From: Pseudomonadota bacterium
GTDB lineage: Bacteria > Pseudomonadota > Alphaproteobacteria > Thalassobaculales > Thalassobaculaceae
NCBI GenBank assembly: GCA_027623845.1
Contig: JAQBUJ010000247.1
Span: 1 to 5,634, forward strand
Length of the DNA: 5,634 bases
Reading direction: 5' to 3'
Position 1 is the first letter of the stretch, and each line of letters begins with the position of its first letter. Made by a program: the position numbers and the translations under genes. The notes under the pieces were generated by a model. That model saw nothing but the letters and a program-made list of their open reading frames with translations. It had not been told where the DNA came from and ran no database searches. Shown here one piece after another: positions 1 to 5,489 of the stretch.

Positions 1-440
1 CTCTCGGCGCGACCATCGCCGCTGCCGTCGCGGGGCATCTTCGCGCCGCCGGCGAGCCGGTGGCGGTCGTCCTGATCGATGCGGCGCTGCCGTCACCCGA
101 GGATGCGGCGGTAGCCGGCGATGAGGAGGCGCTTGCCGAAGTCGCGCGGGATGTTGGCGCCGATACCGCCCTGGTTGACCGCGTGCGCGCCAATATTCGC
201 CTCACGTCCAGTTTCGTCTTCAGTCATATTTCCGGGGCCGTCGGGTTGATCAAGGCCAGCAAAACCGCTCGCGGCGATGTGGCGAGTGACCTTGGATGGG
301 GGAAAGTCTTTAGCCGAGTGATCTCTCGTGAATTCCCAGCAGACCACATGACGATCTTGGGCAACGATCCGCCGGCTCTCGCGGCAGCGATCAAGATTTT
401 ATGGGCGGAAACCGGAGACTGGCGGGTCGATGATGAGTGA
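1..440 (+). CDS. C-terminal thioesterase domain of a nonribosomal peptide (or hybrid PK/NRP) synthetase, 5'-truncated by window edge
   Basis: The reading frame is open from the first base and ends at TGA 438-440, so this is the 3' end of a larger gene. The visible 145 residues fit the second half of a type I thioesterase, an alpha/beta hydrolase that releases the finished chain from the last carrier domain by hydrolysis or cyclisation. The frame opens L-G-A-T, the tail of a GxSxG elbow, and the two bases before it (ct) fit a Ser codon whose first base is outside the window. Asp in VLIDAA (78-80) lies 26 residues after that position, close to the 27 in the surfactin thioesterase. The His of ADHMTIL (345-347) fits the third catalytic residue. 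The helix after the Ser (HLRAAGEPVAVVLID) is typical of these domains. A free-standing type II thioesterase is possible because the upstream part is not visible. The gene overlaps the next by 8-11 bp, implying translational coupling. Confidence 0.8.
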   Translation, partial: LGATIAAAVAGHLRAAGEPVAVVLIDAALPSPEDAAVAGDEEALAEVARDVGADTALVDRVRANIRLTSSFVFSHISGAVGLIKASKTARGDVASDLGWGKVFSRVISREFPADHMTILGNDPPALAAAIKILWAETGDWRVDDE

Positions 441-1410
441 GATAGCATCACGACCGCTTTTTGATGACCGGGATTTCGCGGTGCGCGTCGATGCGCCGGA
501 AACGGGCCTCGATCTCGCCGTTTGGTCTCGCGCGCATTTGGTTCAGTTGGAGGCGTTGGCCGCCCGTCATCCGGTGATTTTGTTGCGGGGGTTCGAGCTA
601 CGCGATGAGGCCGCTTTCGCTCGGGTACGGGACGTCCTCGTTCCAAAGCCGGCAGCGTATATGTACCGATCCACGCCTCGCGTCGCGGTCGCAGAGGGTA
701 TTATGACCGCCACCGAGTATCCTGCCAGCGAGGAAATCCCGCAGCATTGCGAGAACGCCTATCAGCGCGATTGGCCCATGCGTTTGCTATTCTGCTGTTT
801 GGTGTCGCCGGAGACCGGAGGCCAGACCCCCCTCTCGGATGTCGCGAAAGTGACGGCACGCATTGACGAGGCGGATCTAGACTTGGTTGAAGCGCGCGGC
901 ATCCGTTATATCCGCAACTACCACACTGGCTTCGATCTGGACTGGCGCACGGTTTTCCAGACCGACCAGCGGACTGCCGTCGAAGCTTTTTGCGACACCC
1001 ATGATATCAGCTTTGAGTGGCTGGACGACGGTCGCCTCCGCACGACTCAAGTTTGCCAGGGTACCGCAAGGCGCCCCACGAGCGCCGAGAGGTTGTGGTT
1101 CAATCAGGCTCAACTTTTCCATCCCTCCGCCTTAGGGCCCGAGATGATGGAAGACATGTTGGATATTTTTGGCGTAGACGAGTTGCCGAGGGATGCACGT
1201 CTTGGCGATGGCGCGCCGATCTCGCCGGTTTTGCTCGATAACGTGCGGACCGCCTTCGCCGCGGAAGCCCGGGATTTTGATTGGCGCGCCGGTGATGTCA
1301 TGATTGTCGATAACATGCGCGCCGCCCATGGTCGCCGGGCGTTCACTGGTCACAGGCGTGTGTTGGTATCCATGGGCGCCATGTATTCGGAGCAGGCCCC
1401 AAAGCAATAA
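430..1410 (+). CDS. SyrP/TauD-like Fe(II)/2-oxoglutarate-dependent dioxygenase, probable amino-acid hydroxylase of the NRPS pathway
   Basis: This 326-residue protein has the TauD/TfdA-family fold signature. The iron-binding facial triad is visible as H106-x-E108 (QHCENAY) and the distal H300 in DNMRAAHGRR. R309 or R310 in TGHRRVLV is the expected 2-oxoglutarate carboxylate ligand. The HxE form, the following WPMRLLFCCLV and the GGQTPLSDV segment match the SyrP-like branch, whose members hydroxylate the beta-carbon of amino acids in nonribosomal peptide pathways, in SyrP itself on an Asp held by a carrier domain. Function is therefore inferred as side-chain hydroxylation using O2 and 2-oxoglutarate in the cytoplasm; the substrate cannot be read from sequence. 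The start is ATG 430 or the adjacent ATG 433. Both overlap the end of the thioesterase gene, and G-rich stretches at 414-417 and 421-426 could serve as ribosome-binding sites. Other TauD-type reactions (halogenation, desaturation) are possible, but HxE argues against a halogenase, which would lack the acidic ligand. Confidence 0.87.
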   Translation: MMSEIASRPLFDDRDFAVRVDAPETGLDLAVWSRAHLVQLEALAARHPVILLRGFELRDEAAFARVRDVLVPKPAAYMYRSTPRVAVAEGIMTATEYPASEEIPQHCENAYQRDWPMRLLFCCLVSPETGGQTPLSDVAKVTARIDEADLDLVEARGIRYIRNYHTGFDLDWRTVFQTDQRTAVEAFCDTHDISFEWLDDGRLRTTQVCQGTARRPTSAERLWFNQAQLFHPSALGPEMMEDMLDIFGVDELPRDARLGDGAPISPVLLDNVRTAFAAEARDFDWRAGDVMIVDNMRAAHGRRAFTGHRRVLVSMGAMYSEQAPKQ

Positions 1411-1411
1411 T

Positions 1412-1416
1412 GGAGG
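1412..1416 (+). promoter_or_regulatory. Strong Shine-Dalgarno site of the radical SAM gene
   Basis: GGAGG lies directly after the dioxygenase stop (TAA 1408-1410), 7 nt before ATG 1424. It fixes the start of the radical SAM gene at 1424. The frame is open further upstream to an ATG at 1304, but that extension would overlap the dioxygenase gene and adds 40 residues with no family match. The protein from 1424 (MRVALVNMPF) begins exactly with the first beta strand expected of a cobalamin-binding domain. Confidence 0.85.
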
Positions 1417-1423
1417 TTTTTAT

Positions 1424-3394
1424 ATGCGTGTTGCCTTGGTGAATATGCCGTTCTCTTCGTTGCAGATCCCGTCTATCGCCATGCATCAACTCGAAACGGT
1501 GACTGCTCAGCGATTTTCTGGCGATATAACCGCGAGCACGCATTACTTGAACCACGATTTCGGCCGCTTGGTCGGGCCGGATGTCTACGCCTGGATCTCG
1601 GAAAGCCTGGCTGGCCATACCTGTGGCTTTGGCGAATGGCTTTTCCGTGCCGCTGCCTTCCCTGAGCACGCTGACAATACCGAGACGTATTTTCGCCGTT
1701 ACGCCCATCACTTCGGAGAGGCGCAGATCGCTCGGTATCATAAGGAATTGGCGCCGGTCCGCGCCCGACTGCCAGAGATCCTGGACGAACTGATTGATCA
1801 ACACGATCTCGCCACCGCCGATTTGGTTGGGCTGACCTCGATGTTCTTCCAGAATGTCCCCAGCTTCGCGCTGGCGCGGCGTCTGAAGGAGCGTGGGTCG
1901 GAGGCGCTCATCCTGATGGGCGGAGCCAATTGTGAAGGGACGATGGGAATAGAGATCGTCAACCAGGTCCCATGGATCGACTTTGCGTTCTCAGGTCACG
2001 CGCTGCTTAGTTTTCCGGAATTCCTAACCAAGCTGCTTGGCGACGACAGGGAAGGATTGCACGCGATCAATGGCGTGTTCAGCCGCCGCAATAGCCGGTC
2101 GATCTCAGCGCTTGCCGCCGACGAAAAGCCATCACGCCCGGGTGCCGCTCGGCCAGATGGGCAGATCGAGGGAATATCCTGGATCGCGCCGGAACGGGCT
2201 TTGAATAAAACGGTGCCGCTCGACTATGATCGATATCTCGACTCTTACGAGGCGAATTTCGGCGATCATCGTCGCGATGAAATCGAACTGCTGTTCGAGA
2301 CCTCACGCGGGTGTTGGTGGGGCGAGAAGGCGCATTGCACTTTCTGCGGCCTCAACGGCGCGACCATGAGTTTCCGTGAGATGGGTGTGGCCGAGGCGCG
2401 GCACACTATCCAAGACATGGTTGCCCGGTACGGCGGTCGGGTCAGCCGGTTCGCCAGCGTGGACAATATCATTCCCAAGACCTATGTGACGGACTTGCTC
2501 CCAGGGCTTGAAATTCCGGAACATATATCGCTGTTCTATGAGGTGAAGGCTGACCTGTCACTGGAGCAGATCAAGATCCTAGCCAAGGCTCGGGTGGTCG
2601 AGGTGCAGCCGGGCGTTGAGTCGCTCGCTACCGAGACATTGAAGCTCATGCGCAAGGGAACCAACGCGTTTAATAATATCCGTTTCCTCGCGGATTGTGC
2701 GTCACAGGAGGTGAAGCCGATTTGGAATTTACTGGTTGGATTTCCGGGCGAGTCGGCGGAGACCTATGAGATGTATAGGGCGAATCTCTCCCGCGTGACC
2801 CATTTGCCGCCGCCTTCGGGCGTCTTTCCCGTCCGGTTCGACCGATTCAGCCCTTATTTCAATGAGTCCGATGAATATGGACTCGATCTAGAGCCTTTGG
2901 ACTATCACGACTTGATCTATCCTTTCACCGATGAAGTGATGGCGAACATGGCCTACTACTTCCGCGACAAGAACGTCGAGGCGCCCTATCAGCGTGATTT
3001 AGCGGGGCATTTGGCGCATCTGCGTGAAGGCGTGGCCAAATGGCGGGAACGCTGGGAGAATGCTGCCGGCGCTCCAAGATTGCGCCTGGTTCAGGATCAA
3101 CTCGGTTGGATCGTGGAAGACAGCCGGTCCGGCCATATCGTCGAACATGAGTTGGAGGCATTGGATGTCGACTTGCTCCGAGCGGCCGAACGCGCCATTC
3201 CCGCAGAAACGGCGCGCGAGAAATTCGGCGAGAGCTTTAGCTTGCTGATGGAGCTTGGGCTTTTGTTCGAGGAACGCGGTCGGGTGATGAGCCTCGTGTT
3301 CGAGGGGCTTCGCCATGAACTTGACACGGGCATGCATGGCTTTAGCGGCCCCAAGGGCCGCGCCGAGTCCGCGTCGCTCAGTTTGACCTTCTAG
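1424..3394 (+). CDS. Cobalamin-dependent radical SAM enzyme, RiPP maturation radical SAM protein 1 family (probable C-methyltransferase)
   Basis: This 656-residue protein is full length for its family. Residues 1 to about 215 form a B12-binding-like Rossmann domain (MRVALVNMPF, VGLTSMFF, LMGGANCEG at 164-172, FAFSGHALLSFPEFL); I see no DxHxxG His-ligand motif. The radical SAM core, about 285-520, carries the [4Fe-4S] cysteines C297, C305 and C308 in SRGCWWGEKAHCTFCGLNG, a Cx7Cx2C spacing in place of the usual Cx3Cx2C. Further family blocks are FYEVKADLS, VQPGVESL (394-401), WNLLVGFPGES (around 439-443), THLPPPSG and RFSPYF. These match the family of cobalamin radical SAM enzymes that includes the C-methyltransferases of polytheonamide (PoyC type) and bottromycin biosynthesis. 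The C-terminal 100 residues look like a small winged-helix region. Expected chemistry is methyl transfer from methylcobalamin to an unactivated sp3 carbon, using SAM. The odd feature is its setting between NRPS tailoring genes with no precursor peptide gene in view. Family placement is firm; methylation and substrate are inferred. Confidence 0.9.
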   Translation: MRVALVNMPFSSLQIPSIAMHQLETVTAQRFSGDITASTHYLNHDFGRLVGPDVYAWISESLAGHTCGFGEWLFRAAAFPEHADNTETYFRRYAHHFGEAQIARYHKELAPVRARLPEILDELIDQHDLATADLVGLTSMFFQNVPSFALARRLKERGSEALILMGGANCEGTMGIEIVNQVPWIDFAFSGHALLSFPEFLTKLLGDDREGLHAINGVFSRRNSRSISALAADEKPSRPGAARPDGQIEGISWIAPERALNKTVPLDYDRYLDSYEANFGDHRRDEIELLFETSRGCWWGEKAHCTFCGLNGATMSFREMGVAEARHTIQDMVARYGGRVSRFASVDNIIPKTYVTDLLPGLEIPEHISLFYEVKADLSLEQIKILAKARVVEVQPGVESLATETLKLMRKGTNAFNNIRFLADCASQEVKPIWNLLVGFPGESAETYEMYRANLSRVTHLPPPSGVFPVRFDRFSPYFNESDEYGLDLEPLDYHDLIYPFTDEVMANMAYYFRDKNVEAPYQRDLAGHLAHLREGVAKWRERWENAAGAPRLRLVQDQLGWIVEDSRSGHIVEHELEALDVDLLRAAERAIPAETAREKFGESFSLLMELGLLFEERGRVMSLVFEGLRHELDTGMHGFSGPKGRAESASLSLTF

Positions 3395-3399
3395 AGCCG

Positions 3400-3960
3400 G
3401 TGATCCGCCATGCGGTCGTCGCGCAGAGAACGGTGGCGCCAATCCCTTTGCCGGACATTTTGCTATCCGGTCGTCCCGAGACGCCGGAGCGGGCGGCGGC
3501 CTATGGTTTGCTCGATCGCATGCTGCGCGATGTTGGCCCGATAACGGTTGCGGACCTGATCAAGGATGATCTCGGTCGGCCCTATTGCCCCAGCCGTCCG
3601 GGCTTGTCCGTGTCGGTCGCCCATACCGATGGCGCGGTAGCGGCGGCGGTTTCGACCGAGGGACGGGTTGGTATCGACGTCGAGGCGGCGACCCTATACG
3701 ACCCCATCGTCGGTGACTTGGTGCTCACTCCGGCGCAACGTGCGTCCATCGAGAGCGCCGAAAAGCCTGACGATCTCTTCCTGCGCCTCTGGACTCGTAA
3801 GGAAGCGATTGGAAAGGCGTTGGGCGTTGGTATCGAGAAAGATGTGTTGGCCTGTGCGGCCGAAAATGACACGGTATTCCTGCGAGAGATCAGGTTTCGC
3901 GTCTCGGATCTGCGCGCGCCGACCGGGTGCCATGCCTCTCTCGCCATCGAGCAAATCTAG
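3400..3960 (+). CDS. Compact Sfp-type 4'-phosphopantetheinyl transferase
   Basis: This 186-residue protein should transfer phosphopantetheine from CoA to the Ser of carrier domains, activating the synthetase encoded upstream. The family blocks appear in order: GRPYCP (59-64), LSVSVAHTDG with H75 as the expected CoA-binding His, VGIDVE with metal-binding D93 and E95, and WTRKEAIGKALG with W131, K134, E135 and K139 matching the Wxx-KE-xxx-K pattern of Sfp. It is shorter than Sfp (about 220-230 residues), mainly at the N terminus, although all catalytic blocks are present. The start is GTG 3400, 5 bp after the radical SAM stop. Upstream the frame is open only back to a stop at 3343-3345 and contains no other start codon, so a longer protein is excluded unless there is a sequence error. 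No clear Shine-Dalgarno precedes it, so translation probably depends on coupling to the gene before it. It is the last gene of the plus-strand operon. Confidence 0.9.
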   Translation: MIRHAVVAQRTVAPIPLPDILLSGRPETPERAAAYGLLDRMLRDVGPITVADLIKDDLGRPYCPSRPGLSVSVAHTDGAVAAAVSTEGRVGIDVEAATLYDPIVGDLVLTPAQRASIESAEKPDDLFLRLWTRKEAIGKALGVGIEKDVLACAAENDTVFLREIRFRVSDLRAPTGCHASLAIEQI

Positions 3961-3965
3961 TTGAA

Positions 3966-4718
3966 TTAGGATTCCTTACCGTCGGCGACGGCCTCCTCGT
4001 AATCCCGAGACAGGGCCTTTAGATCCGCTTGTTGGAGCGCGCCGCCGGTCGCAAAATGCCGCGCGAACAGTCGGCCAAGTATCCGTGTCGACAGATTTGA
4101 TAATCCGGCCATCCCCGCCATCCCGACGATTGTGCCAACGCCCGGAAGCGATTTGAAAAACAGGCTGACCGCCCCTGCGCTTATCGCATGGGGCGCCGCG
4201 CCGCCAACCACCGAAGCTACGCCGGCCTTCACCATGTCGCGTGAAAAGGGCGCGCGGTAGAGATCGGCAAGGGCCATGACCATGCGGACCTGAATGCCGG
4301 ATACCGCCGCGATGTCGGCATAAGGCAAGGGGATAAGCCCGCCGGCGCTTGACCAAGCGGCATAGCGGGAGATGATGCGTTTCGCTTCGCGATGTTGGAG
4401 TCGTAATTCCTCGTTTCGTTCGATGGGTGTTGTCTCGTTTGGATTGATGACATCCACGTCTTCGTCGGGAATTGCTCTAATTTCCTCCAGTGCCGGGGCA
4501 TTGACTTCGGCCGGTTCGCTCGGCGCTGCATCGAACACGGGCGCGGCGCTTTTACGCGGGGCTGTTTTGCGCGAAGCAGTCGCCGTTTTCGCGCGCGGGT
4601 GGGCGGCGCCCGGCTTTTCCTTGTTTTTAGGTTCCGTCGTTTTAGCGGAGCCGGTTGCTTCCGGCTCTCCCGCCTTTGGTCGGCGGGTACGTTGTAAACC
4701 CGGTAATTTCTTGCTCAT
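3966..4718 (-). CDS. DUF697 (YcjF-like) membrane-domain protein with long basic disordered N-terminal tail
   Basis: This 250-residue protein has two parts. Residues 1-60 are rich in Lys, Arg, Ala, Pro and Thr and look disordered and strongly basic (MSKKLPGLQRTRRPK, then repeated K/A/T/P); residues 61-105 are acidic. From about 105 to 225 it matches DUF697: a helix REAKRIISRYAAWSSAGG, the LIPLPYADIAAVSGIQVRMV block, then hydrophobic Gly/Ala-rich segments at about 165-188 and 192-210 with the FFKSLPGVGTIVG turn. These could be membrane-inserted hairpins. The function of DUF697 is not established. The ATG overlaps the stop of parA as ATGA (4715-4718), so the two are translationally coupled and probably act together. 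A partner or adaptor role for the ParA-type ATPase, with the basic tail contacting the ATPase or DNA, is inference. A generic membrane protein of unrelated function remains possible. Confidence 0.78.
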   Translation of the reverse strand: MSKKLPGLQRTRRPKAGEPEATGSAKTTEPKNKEKPGAAHPRAKTATASRKTAPRKSAAPVFDAAPSEPAEVNAPALEEIRAIPDEDVDVINPNETTPIERNEELRLQHREAKRIISRYAAWSSAGGLIPLPYADIAAVSGIQVRMVMALADLYRAPFSRDMVKAGVASVVGGAAPHAISAGAVSLFFKSLPGVGTIVGMAGMAGLSNLSTRILGRLFARHFATGGALQQADLKALSRDYEEAVADGKES

Positions 4719-5389
4719 GTTCGCGGGCTCCCGGCCTTTGATCGCGTTTTGCGAGACTCTCCCATGAGAGCGTCAATCTCCATGCCAAGCTCGGCGATCT
4801 CTCGGGCGGCGACGCCTTTGGGTTGCGTGAATGTTGGGGTGGAGCCGGCCAGCGCGGCCTCGCCATAGACCACGCGCGTGGAAAGTTGCCCATCGAGCAA
4901 ATTGTACCCGGCCTCTTCCATCTCCGCGCGCATATGGCGTGCGATCACGCTCGACCGATTGCTCTGGCTCAACAGGAACCGGACGGTCTTGCCTGTCTTG
5001 GAGCCGTTGATTTCGTCGACCAGTTCGGCGGTGTCGGCAGCGACCTGAAAGTCAATCGGTGACGGTCGTATAGGGATTAAGATTAAATCCGAACAGGCTA
5101 TAGCCGCCTCCAGGACCGGTGAGCGGAAGCCGGGCGTGTCAATTATAATCCGGTCCCTTCCGGCGGCGGCGAATTCGGTCGTGATCTTCGCCATACCATC
5201 GGAAAGCGCCGCCACTGTTGGAATATCCGCGAAATCGGAGCCGGTTTCACGCCACCGTAAGATCGTCGCCGCGGGATCGGCATCCACCAGGGCGACGCTG
5301 CGTCCACCAGCATGCCATTGCCCCGCCAAGCACATGGCCGCCGTGCTCTTGCCGCTTCCGCCCTTCATGGTTACGAGTGAAATGATCAC
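4715..5389 (-). CDS. Small ParA/MinD-family ATPase (partition or cargo-positioning type)
   Basis: This 224-residue protein has all ParA nucleotide-binding motifs: deviant Walker A KGGSGKST (residues 9-16, with signature K9 and catalytic K14), the A' motif LVDADP (34-39) with D38, and Walker B IIIDTPG (81-87) with D84. It lacks the N-terminal helix-turn-helix extension of large plasmid ParA proteins, so it belongs with the short type (ParF/VirC1-like and cargo-positioning ParA proteins). These form ATP-dependent dimers that bind DNA nonspecifically and move or space a cargo. The start is GTG 5389-5387, which places MIISLVT as the first beta strand; the internal Met at residue 8 would delete that strand. 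It is coupled by a 4-bp overlap to the downstream DUF697 gene. No ParB gene and no clear parS are visible, which favours a non-chromosomal-partition role, but the neighbour on the right is outside the window. Confidence 0.9.
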   Translation of the reverse strand: MIISLVTMKGGSGKSTAAMCLAGQWHAGGRSVALVDADPAATILRWRETGSDFADIPTVAALSDGMAKITTEFAAAGRDRIIIDTPGFRSPVLEAAIACSDLILIPIRPSPIDFQVAADTAELVDEINGSKTGKTVRFLLSQSNRSSVIARHMRAEMEEAGYNLLDGQLSTRVVYGEAALAGSTPTFTQPKGVAAREIAELGMEIDALMGESRKTRSKAGSPRT

Positions 5390-5395
5390 GTTTCG

Positions 5396-5400
5396 CCCCT
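5396..5400 (-). promoter_or_regulatory. Shine-Dalgarno site supporting the GTG start of the ParA-type gene
   Basis: Read on the minus strand, AGGGG lies 6 nt before the GTG codon at 5389-5387. It supports GTG as the start rather than the downstream in-frame ATG of the KGGSGKS segment. Confidence 0.6.
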
Positions 5401-5409
5401 AGGATGCCG

Positions 5410-5422
5410 CCAATGCAATTGG
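5410..5422. repeat. Short inverted repeat in the leader of the ParA-type gene
   Basis: CCAAT-GCA-ATTGG forms a 5-bp inverted repeat about 20 bp upstream of the parA start. A second CATTG at 5428-5432 is the complement of CAATG at 5411-5415, so the AT-richer stretch 5410-5432 has overlapping dyads. It could be an operator for autoregulation or a binding site for the partner protein, but arms this short also arise by chance. Confidence 0.25.
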
Positions 5423-5489
5423 ACCTCCATTGTCGAAATAGCCCCCGGCTGACCGGCCTGGATTGAGTGACCCACCTGCTATGAGAGAA

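Noticed and set aside
224..646. Minus-strand ORF of 140 codons across the thioesterase/dioxygenase junction.
   Set aside because: It lies opposite two well-supported genes, its translation is Arg/Pro-rich without any family motif, and this is typical of antisense frames in GC-rich DNA.
1304..1423. N-terminal extension of the radical SAM frame to an ATG at 1304.
   Set aside because: It overlaps the dioxygenase gene by over 100 bp, gives no family-like sequence, and a strong GGAGG lies 7 nt before ATG 1424.
1411..1423. Possible hidden RiPP precursor gene in the gaps between operon genes.
   Set aside because: The gaps are 13 bp or less (5 bp before the PPTase and 5 bp at the convergent junction), so no precursor gene can fit in them.
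3400..3960. Frameshifted or degenerate PPTase because of its short length.
   Set aside because: All motif residues (H75, D93, E95, W131, K134, E135, K139) are present in order in one frame, so it looks intact.
3979..3991. CCGTC-GGC-GACGG hairpin near the convergent stops as a bidirectional terminator.
   Set aside because: The stem is only 5 bp, it is inside the DUF697 coding region, and there is no T-run on either side.
4372..4767. Plus-strand ORF of 131 codons opposite the DUF697 gene.
   Set aside because: It is the antisense shadow of a gene with a clear domain match; it has no ribosome-binding site and a low-complexity Ser/Ala/Gly-rich translation.
5423..5460. Minus-strand TCGACA (-35-like) followed about 18 nt later by TGGCGG as a sigma70 promoter for parA.
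   Set aside because: The downstream hexamer has no resemblance to a -10 box, and no better pair is visible; promoter position cannot be supported.
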